Assembly (NCBI RefSeq): GCF_023078275.1
Contig: NC_062974.1
Span: forward strand, 28,634,278 to 28,698,277
Direction: 5' to 3'
Length of the DNA: 64,000 nt
Source: Leguminivora glycinivorella
Taxonomy: Eukaryota > Arthropoda > Insecta > Lepidoptera > Tortricidae
Made by a program: the position numbers and the translations under genes. Of the stretch, positions 10,277 to 20,390 are shown in pieces (position 1 is the stretch's first letter; the number at the start of each line of letters is the position of its first letter). The notes beneath the pieces are model-generated. The model was not told the origin of the DNA and made no database searches. It saw nothing but the letters and a program-made list of their open reading frames with translations.

Positions 10277-11362
10277 TTATTGGTAACATGACTGACGGAC
10301 TCCGACTTATTGTTAGCTAATTGTAAAACAATAATGTGTGTATTTGTTTGCTTCAATGTTCATTGTCACGATGATTAATTGATTACTTATTAATCAAATG
10401 ACTACTACTTATGACAAAGTTGTCAACAAAGTTTTCCAAAAGAAGACTCCGGTTTTCTTGACATTGTTGCGATAAAATCGCTGTGTAAATCACACGTGAT
10501 TTTCCTGCTATGTCATCTATGTGTTTACTTATTTTATATGTCGAGTAACTGTAAGCAAGCTCACCCGTGGTTCAGGATGTTTAATAAATGTGTGTGATAC
10601 ATCCTGGTAAGTAATATTAAATTTTACGAATTGTAATTATAATTCAGATTCCCACCCACATCACATTATCTATAGGAAAAGGTTGGATGTTCCAATTTTT
10701 TGCGGGAGGTCAATCCTTCGATTTTTTCCTTCCTTCGAAGTTTCTCTGCTATTTTCTTCTAATAAAATCAGTGTGTTTTATACCTCTATATATATAGGTA
10801 CATATAATTTTTAATATTAGTTTTGTTTTATTATTGTAAGTAGATTTCATATCATTTCTGTCAATATAGGTATGTATATCCAGGTTTTAAATCATAACAC
10901 TTTCAGTTTAAAAGGATCTTTCAATCACCACTGGGAAGAAACAAAATGAAATGAAAATCAGCGAAGAATGATGAAGATTGAGAACTAATGAAGATATGTC
11001 AAGAACAATTAATGTAGAAAAGATTTGAAGATCAGCGGGGACGGGTAGTAGATCGGTGAATTATCTTTGGTTATCTAGCTGTATGAGTATTATAGACATC
11101 ATAAAGCTAGGTTACCGGAGTTAAGTCCGTCTACGTCGACGATACTATTAACTATTTCGAAGATTTCCAAAGGAAAGATTGGTGAACTCGTCAAGAACAA
11201 CTATCAAGTATGAAGTGAAAACGACGAATACTACAAGATGGTTTTATACTTTTAACTGTGTTTAAAATATGTATGCACCCTTTTTTTTACTTTTAAAGTT
11301 TTTTTAATGTTATATAGCAGAGTCAGCATCTATAGCATCGGATGAAAAAATAGCGACCTTCT
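10277..11362. other. non-coding stretch with a purine-rich block
   Basis: No gene is visible. At 10935-11230 the plus strand is notably purine-rich (many GAAGA, AATGAAG words), unlike its surroundings, and could be a remnant of a transcribed element. It has no long open frame. Confidence 0.3.
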
Positions 11363-11645
11363 ATACCTTGTACTTTTAGCTGTTGAAAAAAGTGTAAACA
11401 AACCAGCGCCGTCAAATTTGACAGATCCAGGGGTAGTGAACCTTTTAAGGCCAGATCGAATCTAGAACAAAATTGTAGGTGGCTACTTACTTGGTACTTT
11501 TTATTCATGGTCGGTGAGTCGGTCAGCAAGGTGAGAGTAACAATGCGATTCCTTGTATTTTCAGGTATTTAAAAAACTGTGAACAAACCGTCAAATAGTT
11601 GTTTATCAGGTAACGTTTGGTTCCTGTTAAAATTTTTGTATTTAA
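11363..11645. repeat. two pieces of a GTAACGTTTGGTTCCTG repeat
   Basis: ACCTTGTACTTTTAGCTG with AAAAAAGTGTAAACAAACC at 11365-11405, and TATCAGGTAACGTTTGGTTC at 11605-11630, both recur in opposite orientation just beyond the Helitron at 15811-15905. The family is dispersed and non-coding; a MITE origin is likely. Confidence 0.5.
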
Positions 11646-11702
11646 AAATAATTGAGCTCACTACTATAGTCCGTTCCATTCCAAAAACATTTTATTTATC
11701 CT

Positions 11703-11861
11703 TTGGGTATAGGAATCACCCGAGTGACTTTCCAGCGCTTTGGGAAATATGATCTTTCCAGACACAGATTAAATATGTGCAGCAGCGGTTCCTCCAGGAC
11801 TCTGCCGCAATCCTTGAAGACGAAAGCAGGAATGCCGTCCGGTCCCGCCGATCTTTTTGGC
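11703..11861 (-). pseudogene. LINE reverse transcriptase fragment
   Basis: The minus strand encodes KRSAGPDGIPAFVFKDCG, then LEEPLLHIFNLCLERSYFP and KRWKVTRVIPI. The GPDGIP motif and the following F-P-x-x-W-K-x-x-x-V-x-P stretch are the typical N-terminal part of the reverse transcriptase of non-LTR retrotransposons of the Jockey/CR1/I type. Only about 53 residues remain; nothing in the flanks continues the domain, so it is a truncated relic. Confidence 0.7.
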
Positions 11862-11937
11862 CTACATATACCTTTCGCTAAATTTTACCAAATACACATG
11901 TACAATTAGACAAGACGAGTGTAAGTACAAGTTTATA

Positions 11938-12138
11938 ATGGGTCGGCAAACGCACATTGCTAATGTGAAACCAGAAAACTGGAGAAGATGCGAAGAACAT
12001 GTCATCAAGGAAAAGAAAAAAATGAAAGAGTTAGACAACAAGATTGACGATTTGGCCGACAGAATAATAATAAATGTGACAGAATCATCTTCGTCTTCAT
12101 CCTCATCGTCGTCATCGTCCTCACCAGAAAAAAGTTAA
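11938..12138 (+). pseudogene. probable C-terminal remnant of a DDE transposase
   Basis: The frame starting MGRQTHIANVKPENWRRCEE continues with HVIKEKKKMKELD, an acidic patch and a run of thirteen serines before PEKS and a stop. The arrangement of a W-x-x-C-x-x-H-V motif, a charged helix and a Ser-rich tail resembles the C-terminal ends of Tc1/mariner-related transposases found in aphids and moths; this likeness is from memory. No catalytic domain lies upstream, where a LINE fragment on the other strand abuts instead. It could alternatively be the end of an unrelated small gene. Confidence 0.4.
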
Positions 12139-12737
12139 CGTATATACGAGTATAAAGTATTACGTTTCACTTAAAAATATACATATGTTTTCACCATTAA
12201 ACACATAGAATAGAACATATTTTTTCATATTTTTTTGTTATTTCATGCACAGATAATCTTAATTTTATTTCTATTGCTTTTTTATATTTCTCTGTCTTTC
12301 ATCAAAATTAGTGTGGTACCTATAAATATTACTGAATCAACTAAACTACCATCTAGTATAAAAAAAATACATAAATATAACAATCATCATGTTATGCGGA
12401 AGCTCGAAAACACAAATACCAAATTTGGAACAGATGATGATGATGATGATTGATAACAAGCAATGGAAAATGTCAGATAAAATTAAAAATCGCGTAAGGT
12501 CTAACTTTATATTTTAGTAGTGTTACACTCAGATTAAAATGCAACCATGAGTTTTAAACCTCTGCAAAATTGGGTACCTTTTGGTTGATGATTCCCTGAA
12601 GAAAATAATAATATTAATGAAATGTAATGATGATATGCTTGTATCCATGAAGGTGTGTTATGTTTTGTCAAATTAAACGAAATTACATATTAGTGGAATG
12701 AAATGGAAAATAGTAGTGAACTCAATTTATTTTTAAA
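12139..12737. other. AT-rich flank, no gene seen
   Basis: It contains a 72-codon frame (12235-12453) with an N-terminal hydrophobic stretch and an Asp-run tail from (GATGAT)n. Low complexity makes coding unlikely. The stretch ends at the Helitron boundary with A at 12737. Confidence 0.3.
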
Positions 12738-13029
12738 TCTATATACATATATAAAATGCTAACGCTAATGTACGTATGTCCGGGGTTTTCTCTATCACTA
12801 TCAATTCCAATCAACCCCCTGTTGGGGTGGTAAATACGCCTTGGTCTCTAGATGAAAGTAAGGGAGTTTGGTCGCGGTGGGTGGAAGTGGGTGGCTGTGG
12901 GTGGCGAAAATGTTAAAAAAATATATATCTGTCCTTCTTCTGTACTGTACATCTCTACTTCTGTATCACGCAATATAATTTTAAATGTGTCACGCAATAT
13001 AAAAAATGTGGGTAAGTGCATCTGTACTT

Positions 13030-13140
13030 ATATATCTGTACTTCTGGAAAGTTCTAAAAATTTCTGGAATGATCTATAAAAGTCCAGAATTTGTGTAAAT
13101 GTTTCAATCGATCTGGAATGTTCTAGAAAGTTCTAGATAC
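13030..13140. repeat. left arm of an internal inverted repeat in the Helitron
   Basis: GGAAAGTTCTAAAAATTTCT, then GATCTATAAAAGTCCAGAAT and GTAAATGTTTCAATCGATCT, recur in reverse complement at about 14985-15085. The arm itself contains pentamers GAA and TTC at 5-bp steps. Together with the right arm it encloses the 80-bp array and the mariner. Confidence 0.75.
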
Positions 13141-13535
13141 TTCTGGAAAGTTCTAATATTTTCTAAAATAATCTAGAACGTTCCAAAATCTGCAAAACTG
13201 AATGTAGTTGATATAGAATGTTCTGGAAAGTTCTGATATTTTCTAGAATGATCTAAAACGTTCCAAAATGTGTAAAACTGAATGTATTTGATATAGAATG
13301 TTCTGGAAAGTTCTAATATTTTCTAGAATGTTCTAGAACGTTCCAAAATGTGTAAAACTGAATGTAGTTGATATATAATGTTCTGGAAAGTTCTAATATT
13401 TTCTAGAATGTTCTAAAACGTTCCAAAATGTGTAAAACTGAATGTAGTTGATATAGAATGTTCTGGAAAGTTCTAATATTTTCTAGAATGATCTAGAACG
13501 TTCCAAAACGTGCAAAACTGAATGTAATTGATATA
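13111..13535 (+). repeat. 80-bp tandem array of phased GAA/TTC pentamers (heat-shock-element-like)
   Basis: The units are exactly 80 bp: TTCTGG starts at 13141, 13221, 13301, 13381 and 13461, and the array resumes after the mariner. In each unit the words GAA and TTC alternate every 5 bp. At 13296-13343 the series is GAA, TTC, GAA, TTC, ATA, TTC, GAA, TTC, GAA, TTC, nine of ten perfect. This is the definition of a heat shock element, which needs about three such units. At 13321 the run TTCTAGAATGTTCTAGAACG followed by TTC is a perfect five-unit element. The rest of each unit is CAAAATGTGTAAAACTGAAT-like spacer. Confidence 0.9.
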
Positions 13536-14786
13536 TTGGGTTGGTAAGAAAGTAATGAGCGATCGATTGAATTCCACATAAAATTTTTGAGAGAGTTCTA
13601 GAATCTTCTATGGTCGAAAGTATATAAAGGGCGAGTCGCACTGTTTCTTGTCAGCCATTCACTAGCTGTCGCCGAGCTAATATAAGGAAGAAAATGGACG
13701 AATTAAAAGTGCATGTAAGGCATTGCTTACTATATGAATTTCAGTCTGGCCATTCAGCCGCCGAAGCAGTGCGTAATATATGTCAGCGTGTTGCTCCTGA
13801 AGTTGTGTCTGAGGCCACGGCGAAACGATGGTTCCAGCGGTTTCGTAGTGGCGACTTTTCATTATCAGATCAACCTAAGTCTGGTCGACCGGTGAAGATT
13901 GATGTAGCCAAATTAAAAACCTTAATTGAAGGAGAACCGAGGCTAACGAGTCGTACTCTTGCTACCGAGTTAGGCTGCTCTCATGTCACCATAGAAACAC
14001 ATTTACACGAGTTGGGAAAAAACTACAAATACAGTGTTTGGATACCGCACGAACTTGATAGAGATCAACTAAACCGCCGTGCCGATATCTGCATACAACT
14101 TCTGTCTTTTCGCCGCACATTCAACTGGTTGGACCATCTTATCACTGGAGATGAAAAATGGGTCTTATATATAAATCACACACGCAAACGTCAGTGGCTA
14201 GCTCCAAACGAAAAAGGAATAGAGGCACCAAAAACAGAGCCTCATCCGAAAAAAGTTATGCTGTCCGTTTGGTGGGATATTCATGGTATTATTCACTGGG
14301 AACTCCTACCAAGTGGAATGACTGTTACCGCATCAGTATACTGTAATCAGCTTGAAAATTTAAACCAAAAAATCTGTCAGAATCGTCCACAGCATGCTAA
14401 AGTTTTTTTCTTACACGACAATGCTCGCCCACACATTGCAAAAGTGACTCGGCTAAAGCTATTGGAGCTAGGTTGGAAAGTGATACCTCATCCACCGTAC
14501 TCTCCAGACTTGGCACCTACGGATTACGCATTGTTCAGATCGCTAAGCAATGCCTTGAATGAAAAAAAGTTCGATGATCAAGCCCATCTACGACAGTATA
14601 TAGCTGAGTTTTTTTAATCTAAACCTAAGAACTTCTTTGCCGATGCTATTCATTCTTTACCAGAACGATGGAGACAAGTAGTAGATAACGAAGGCCGTTA
14701 TATTTTTGATAAATGATTAAAATAATAAATTAAATAAAAATTACAATATTGGTTATGATTCGCTCATTACTTTCTTACCAACCCAA
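13536..14786 (+). mobile_element. mariner transposon, TA-flanked
   Basis: The element is 1251 bp. Both ends carry TTGGGTTGGTAAGAAAGTAA and stay identical for 27 bp as inverted repeats, and it is flanked by TA on both sides (13534-13535, 14787-14788). It interrupts one 80-bp unit of the Helitron array; removing it with one TA restores the 80-bp spacing exactly. The ends and the transposase identify the mariner family; the end sequence is close to my recollection of the mellifera subgroup, which is not certain. Confidence 0.95.
13694..14716 (+). pseudogene. mariner transposase with one premature stop
   Basis: The frame runs from ATG at 13694 to TGA at 14714-14716, 340 codons plus stop, the usual length for mariner. 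A single in-frame TAA at codon 308 (14615-14617, after AEFF) truncates it to 307 residues; the same frame continues with SKPKNFFADAIHSLPERW to the end. Visible domains: N-terminal helix-turn-helix DNA-binding part, linker motif VWIPHEL (near residue 115), first catalytic Asp in TGDEKW (about 153), second in HDNARPH, third in YSPDLAPTDY. Exactly 34 residues lie between the last two Asp, the D,D34D signature. The encoded enzyme would cut and paste the element at TA. With the C-terminal 33 residues missing it is probably inactive unless the stop is read through. Confidence 0.93.
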
Positions 14787-14788
14787 TA

Positions 14789-14940
14789 GAATATTCTGGA
14801 AAGTTCTGATATTTTCTAGAATGATCTAGAACGTTCCAAAATGTGCAAAACTGAATACAGTTGATATAGAATGCTCTAGAAAATTCTAATATTTTCTAGA
14901 ATGCTCTAGAACGTTCCAAAATGTGTTAAACTGAATTAAG
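14789..14940 (+). repeat. last two units of the 80-bp array beyond the mariner
   Basis: Two more units begin TTCTGG at 14794 and CTCTAG at about 14874, again with TTCTAGAATGATCTAGAACG blocks. Subtracting the 1253-bp insertion places the first of these exactly 80 bp after the unit at 13461. The array therefore has about seven units. Confidence 0.85.
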
Positions 14941-14984
14941 TTTTACATATTTATGAAATTTCTACATTATTCCATAAGTTTTCA

Positions 14985-15170
14985 GAACTTTCTAGAACAT
15001 TCCATATCGATTGAAACATTTACACACATTCTGGACTTTTCTAGATCATTTCAGAAATTTTTAGAACATTCCAGAACATTATTATGAACAACATTAAGTT
15101 TTACACGTTTTGGAACGTTCTAGAACATTCTAGAAAATATAAGAACTTTCCCGAACATTCTAAATCTAAA
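14985..15170. repeat. right inverted arm of the Helitron interior
   Basis: AGAACATTCCATATCGATTG, then AAACATTTACACACATTCTG and CAGAAATTTTTAGAAC, is the reverse complement of the left arm at 13030-13140. It is followed at 15105-15165 by an inverted copy of the 80-bp unit (GGAACGTTCTAGAACATTCT). Confidence 0.75.
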
Positions 15171-15337
15171 TATATAAAAGAAGAAACTGACTGACTGACT
15201 GACTGGCTGACTAACATAAAATATCAACGCACAGCTGAAACCGCTGGTCCTAGAGATTCCAAATTTGGCACGTAGGTTCCTTATATAATGTAGTCGCTAC
15301 AGGACGAGACGAGACGGGCCGGGACAGGAATAAGGTT

Positions 15338-15391
15338 AAGGATAAGGATAGGGATAGGGATAGGGACAGCGACAGGGACAGGGATAGGGAT
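15338..15391 (+). repeat. GGGATA/GGGACA short tandem repeat
   Basis: Hexamers GGGATA and GGGACA alternate inside the Helitron 3' part, between the conserved subterminal block and the terminal hairpin. Confidence 0.7.
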
Positions 15392-15810
15392 AATATGGGT
15401 ATCGTTAGAGGGATATGCAGGCAGTGTAAAACGCAGTGCAAAAAGCAGGCGGCTCAGTGGGAAGGGATCGTTATTGTAAGGGATAATGCAAGAAAGTACT
15501 TTTTACCCACCGACCATTAGTGTCGAAATACGGGCTATGTGGGTTGTTTATAAAGGTTTCCCCAGCGTATATAGAATACATACCTACTCATACCTACTAC
15601 CTACGCTGTGGTCGATGTGGTAACATTTCTACAATCATTGCAAGCATTTCTTTAAAAACAATAGTATTATGTGTAATCGAAATAATCGCAGACAAATGTA
15701 CCTACAGAGAAACCTACGGATCCAAATGAAAATCTTAATTTTTGTATACGTTTGAATAAAAATACTTTTAGTACGCGGGCGAAGCAGCGGGTAAAAGCTA
15801 GTAGAGAAAT

Positions 15811-15905
15811 AAAATCAGGAACCAAACGTTACCTAATAAACAGCCCTCAAATTTGACAGCTCCGGTTTGTTTACACTTTTTTCAAGAGCCAAAAGTACAA
15901 GGTAT
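15811..15905. repeat. inverted partner of the repeat at 11363-11645
   Basis: AGGAACCAAACGTTACCTAA, then GGTTTGTTTACACTTTTTTC and CCAAAAGTACAAGGTAT, is the reverse complement of motifs at 11365-11645. The Helitron thus lies between two inverted members of this family. Confidence 0.5.
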
Positions 15906-15970
15906 AGTAATTTTGCAAATATGTATAGTTAAAGAAATGTGGGCATAAAGTTCTAGTTGAATAAGCTTAC

Positions 15971-16318
15971 TTATTAGACTTATATTGACCAAGATATTTA
16001 TAGACCGTGATTACCTTTTTGATTTTTGTCGAGCTACCAATATTTCGACGCATTTGCGTTGCATGCATCATGATCACGGAAAACAGAAGAAGGCGGATGG
16101 ATGTCAAAGTTGCGTAGACAGCGCGCGATCTACCCTCCTTCGCGCGCGTCGGCTGCGTTCGCTTTCAGCGTTACCACTGGTCGCATTCACAATCGATGGT
16201 CTGCCCAAACATACTACACTCACAGTGTCACTACGTTTGTTCAAACTCGATGGTCTATCGGGAGCTCGACAAAAATCAAAAAGGTAATCACGGTCTATAT
16301 CTCGGTCAATATAATAAG
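15971..16318. mobile_element. MITE with ATTGACC ... GGTCAAT long inverted ends
   Basis: The left arm, CTTATATTGACCAAGATATT followed by ATAGACCGTGATTACC and TTTTTGATTTTTGTCGAGCT, is mirrored by AGCTCGACAAAAATCAAAAA followed by GGTAATCACGGTCTATATCT and CGGTCAATATAATAAG. The arms are about 57 bp. The interior of about 230 bp has open frames but no domain. Confidence 0.7.
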
Positions 16319-16767
16319 TTAAAAAAAATTACCGTGAATCATTCATGATTCAAATGTCTTAATCTTACAGCTAAATTATAATGTACTCGTATACGTTCTT
16401 TTTGTTACAGGTTAACCTATTATGTAATGGTTCATAGTTGATAATGTGCCTATTTCTAGTTCGGTTATTCGGTTTCATTTAATTAAATTGACAATTAATG
16501 ACATTACGTATATAGTCAATAGAGATCAACAGGGTATGTGTAGCGGCACGGCACCGCGCTGCCGCCGCGTGATGCGCATGCGCACATCAAAAAAGTAAGG
16601 CGTATTCTCTTTGACCACTAACTGGAATTTCGTGCCGTGCATTCCGCGCGGAACATAAACATAATTAACTAATTACTCAAATAATGGATTATTATACGCA
16701 ATTTTAAGTATACACATTTTGAACGATATTTAGAATTTGTGAAAATATTGACATGAAATGTATATAA
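16319..16767. other. non-coding stretch, no feature recognised
   Basis: It contains a short GC-rich patch at 16540-16600 (GCGGCACGGCACCGCGCTGC) in AT-rich sequence. No reading frame or terminal repeat is evident. Confidence 0.3.
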
Positions 16768-17324
16768 ATCCCATCAAAAACAAAACTTGTAAAAACACCA
16801 AGTCTTCGCAACTCAGTTCTTCTGGCGTAAAAAGAGTTGAGATCCCTGTGATACCAAGTCGGTTAATTTATTCAGTCCCTACTTAAAGGACCTTCTGCCA
16901 CAAGTTATTACGTAGTTTACCTATAGCTAACCTAATAACATATTACTCATAGCTATCATATCAATATGAAAAATATTTCATGTTTGAAAGAAAATGGACT
17001 GACTTGGCAATCGCATGAAACAATTTTGTCATCGTTGTAAGTAATATGATAACTTGTGAGATACATTGTATACTCATGCGATTGCCAAGTCAGTCCATTT
17101 TCTTTCAAACATGAAATATTTTTCATATTGATATGATAGCTATGAGTAATATGTTATTAGGTTAGCTATAGGTAAACTACGTAATAACTTGTGGCAGAAG
17201 GTCCTTTAAGTAGGGACTGAATAAATTAACCGACTTGGTATCACAGGGATCTCAACTCTTTTTACGCCAGAAGAACTGAGTTGCGATGACTTGGTGTTTT
17301 TACAAGTTTTGTTTTTGATGGGAT
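16768..17324. repeat. 557-bp near-perfect hairpin (251-bp arms)
   Basis: The arms 16768-17018 and 17074-17324 are reverse complements over 251 bp with a single mismatch found by eye (TCTTCGC against TCATCGC). The loop is 55 bp. There is no open frame, no known transposon motif and no clear target duplication. It is either a very young inverted duplication, a foldback element or a source of long hairpin RNA. Confidence 0.92.
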
Positions 17325-18505
17325 CTCATTTCTTTTTGTAGACTCTCTGTAGATAGTTCAACTTTTTTCCTTCTTTCCTATTTATAAGCATAATACCTAT
17401 ATACATTGTACATTTGAACCTCCTCATACACGCCCTAATAGAGGTATATGGCTCTGGGGCTGATAGGGGATATCGTGTTCATGTACCTACGACATAACAG
17501 CGTCAGAAACCCGACTTTAAACAAGAACGTGAGCGTAGCAAACGAGAAATTTTGACTAAGTACGAGTATGTAAGTAAAAAATGCATTCTGTTCACCATTT
17601 GCACTTATTTCTTTATGTCCAACAAATAAAAGGCATTTGGCGGAACCAGTGAACGCGAGCGAAGCGAGCGCGAATTTTTTTCCTATTATTGACTCAATTT
17701 ATCAAGACTCAACCCGCTAGTGGAGAGGAAGGGGGAGATTATATAAAAGCCCTTATCTTTCATAGGCCAAATATACTTATAGGTCCAGTAACTCTGTCGG
17801 CATGCCCATTTCCGTGTTTTTTTCAGTAGGTCCCTTCGGTTCCCTAGTGTGCTCATCATCACGCTTACGCTCCTTTGACTCTCTGAGACGTTTTGCGCCT
17901 TTGGCGGTTTTAGCTTTATGGAGAACTCCACTTCGGACTGTATTTTAACTATTTGGATTACGACGTAACTTTGTAACTACGTAACTTTATTTGATGTAAG
18001 GCAACACCACATAATTGATACAATTTTAATAGAATAGGTATTGTCTTTCAAAGGTTTGTCAATGACTAAAATCCTCCTTTCATGGCACCTTAGCAGCAGC
18101 AAGCGCCTTATGAATGTTGTACACTGCGAGACTGCGACATTTTGTTACATCGTTCCACAACCACTTCAATATCTGAATTAATTCCTGACACCTCTCGCTA
18201 TTTTGGAAGGAAGTGGAAGTAATACTTTTTATTTGATTTTTTTTTACATGTAGCTGTACGATTTTGGCGGCCCCCTTACCATTTGGCGCCTAGAGCGGTC
18301 GCTCTACTTGCTCTACGTTTAATCAGCTACACATTCTTTCACCTTAACCCATTGCAAATTAGTTGAAAAAATGTAGGTACACATATTTATGATCTCGACT
18401 ATACCTACTATTAACGACTTAACGAAACATACAAGTTTTTTTCACATTTGAACATAATATTTAGGTACGTATTATTTAATTGTACCTCTATTTTACAACA
18501 CACTG
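17325..18505. other. non-coding stretch, no gene seen
   Basis: Near 17650 the words GCGAGCGAAGCGAGCGCGAA appear, a motif that is common in moth repeats. A minus-strand frame of 81 codons (17686-17931) has no recognisable domain. The rest is AT-rich. Confidence 0.3.
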
Positions 18506-18596
18506 ATATATTCACTGTAATTACTGCACATGTAACCTTGCAATCCTATATATTGATATGGGATTACAAAGTTAGTTATGCGGTTGGTGATATAGG
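18506..18596. repeat. small hairpin repeat, direct copy 1
   Basis: Within it ACTGCACATGTAACCTTGCA pairs with the inverse of TACAAAGTTAGTTATGCGGT around the loop TATATATTGATAT. A diverged direct copy is at 18850-18948. Confidence 0.6.
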
Positions 18597-18611
18597 AATA
18601 CTGATTGTTTG

Positions 18612-18832
18612 AAAATTTCGTTTACACAGATATGTATTCCCAAATAGGGTAGGCAGAGCACACGAAACTACACTTTTCAGTGCCACCATTGGCAAATTAT
18701 TAAAGGGTTGTCAGCCTATTCGCACACACCACAATGGAATCCATATCCCATAGTTGACTTCTACGACTTCCATGTGAGGAAATGGGGTTGTGAGATTTTT
18801 AACCCATCACCACATAGGGCACCTGTATAAAC
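18612..18832 (+). repeat. SINE-like dispersed repeat, plus orientation
   Basis: TGTATTCCCAAATAGGGTAG, then GCAGAGCACACGAAACTAC and TCAGTGCCACCATTGG, matches the minus-strand copy at 9181-9330. The tail here continues with CATATCCCATAGTTGACTTC. It lies between the two direct hairpin repeats. Confidence 0.6.
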
Positions 18833-18849
18833 TTATTATTTTACATATT

Positions 18850-18948
18850 ACACTGATTTAGGTATTCACTGCAAATTAACTGCAAATATAACTTGGTAAT
18901 TCCATATATTGATATGAGATTACAAAGTTATTTATGCAGTTGATGTAT
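18850..18948. repeat. small hairpin repeat, direct copy 2
   Basis: AACTGCAAATATAACTTGGT pairs with TACAAAGTTATTTATGCAGT around CATATATTGATATG. It is in the same orientation as copy 1, about 340 bp downstream. Confidence 0.6.
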
Positions 18949-20390
18949 CTAAAAACCTGGAATGAAATTGCAACATTTCTTAATTTTTGTGTGATCTATA
19001 CACTAAACACTTACTGTATTCTAAATTTGAAGCTTCCAAGTGTACTAGAAGTGTCTTATTATCATTGATGATCGTATGTCAGTCAGTCAGTGAGTGACAA
19101 AACTAAGAAACTTTGGCTAGTAATTATTCCTAAACTATTGGTTTAAATTTAATAAAATTTGGAATATACCGTGTTTATACAATGACTACTTGGGTGCTGA
19201 AAATTGAGGCTTCTAGTTTTATCCAGAACGGAGTAACAGGGGGTTGAAAATGGTCTGAAATGCTTCGAGAAAAGGATGGTACAGCCGTGCCTCTTTTTGC
19301 TCGACTTGGCGGGGGCACTGCCGTGCCCCCAGATGCTCCCTGGAGAGGTGCATGGCTAGCCGCAGCCGGCTCATGCGATACCTAAATAATTTGTATGTTA
19401 GAAATCATGTCTGGATTCTTATTAGTCTTGGTGATCATCAAACAGGACAAAATTACTATGAAAATATATAAAAAAAATTATAATCATAATGAATAATGAA
19501 ATAAAATAATGTTGCAAATTGTAACTGCATCTTGAGTCTGTCTGGGATACTTAGAAGGAAAAACTAATCTGAATTAAGAGTAGTTTTCAGTTAAATTGTA
19601 GATGTTTGGTACAGAACAGATGTGTTTTTAAAACAATACTTTTCTCATTCATCTTGTAAATTTTACTTTTTATCCCGTTTTTAAAATGTATAGTCTCATT
19701 TCCTCCATTGAAACTTGAAAAGATGTTAATTAATTAACAGATCTTTATTTCTCTTAAACATTAACGAAAAAGATAAGATAAAAGAATATACGAAATTTTC
19801 TTCGGCTTTATAAGAAAATCTAGAGATGTAAGACTGTAAGTTACGGTTTGGCTTAGAATAGTTAAGCCGGCGGCTAAACACAACACGGTTTGGGTTTTCT
19901 CAGATTGAGTAGGTTTTTAATACAGTAGCCCATCTAGGTAAATATACCATTATATTTATTTTAAAAATTAGATTAGAAATGTTACGTTGTGAATTTTTGC
20001 AAACATATTTTTATTAATATGTAGGTTTTTTATAAATATTTTTGCAGCATTTGTTTAGTTAAAGAGTTTTTCTTTTTGGAGAGAATAAATTTATGAAATA
20101 CCAACTTGTGATAAAAAATCTATTGATCATTCTTTGAATTATTTTGAAATTACGATACATTATTCGTAAGTAAAGAGATAAACAAATCAAAATATAAATT
20201 GCGCATTTAGCCTAGAGATTCACATATGTACACAAACTCACGCCTGTCTTCCCAAAAGGGGTAACCACACCATATGAGAGTACTGAAGTAGGTACTAAAC
20301 AATAAGATATATTTATTGTAATAATTTTAAAGTAAATTGTAAGGCAACTTAATCAGAATTTAACTCAAAAAAGATAAAAAGAAACTCAGC
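18949..20390. other. non-coding stretch with repeat-like pieces
   Basis: GTCAGTCAGTCAGTGAGTGA at 19078 and the following about 250 bp resemble a dispersed moth repeat. A truncated SINE start (ACGCCTGTCTTCCCAAAAGG) is near 20245. No gene is seen. Confidence 0.35.

Larger units (their letters stand above)
12738..15801 (+). mobile_element. non-autonomous Helitron carrying phased heat-shock-element repeats
   Basis: The 5' end is TCTATATACATATATAAAAT preceded by A. The 3' end is a GC hairpin region (CGCGGGCGAAGCAGCGGG) followed after a few bases by CTAG and then T. TC start, CTRR end, 3' hairpin and insertion between A and T are the Helitron hallmarks. The subterminal parts (AATCAACCCCCTGTTGGGGT; ATCAACGCACAGCTGAAACC; TTTGGCACGTAGG) match motifs I know from moth Helitrons. 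No Rep/helicase is encoded. Without the nested mariner it is about 1.8 kb, consisting of long inverted arms, a tandem 80-bp array and the terminal parts. Confidence 0.85.

Noticed and set aside
12235..12453. 72-codon frame with hydrophobic start as a secreted peptide
   Set aside because: AT-driven hydrophobic run and a (GATGAT)n Asp tail; low complexity, no supporting context.
15250..15441. Frame with a long Leu-Ser run on the minus strand
   Set aside because: Translation of the GGGATA/GGGACA microsatellite inside the Helitron.
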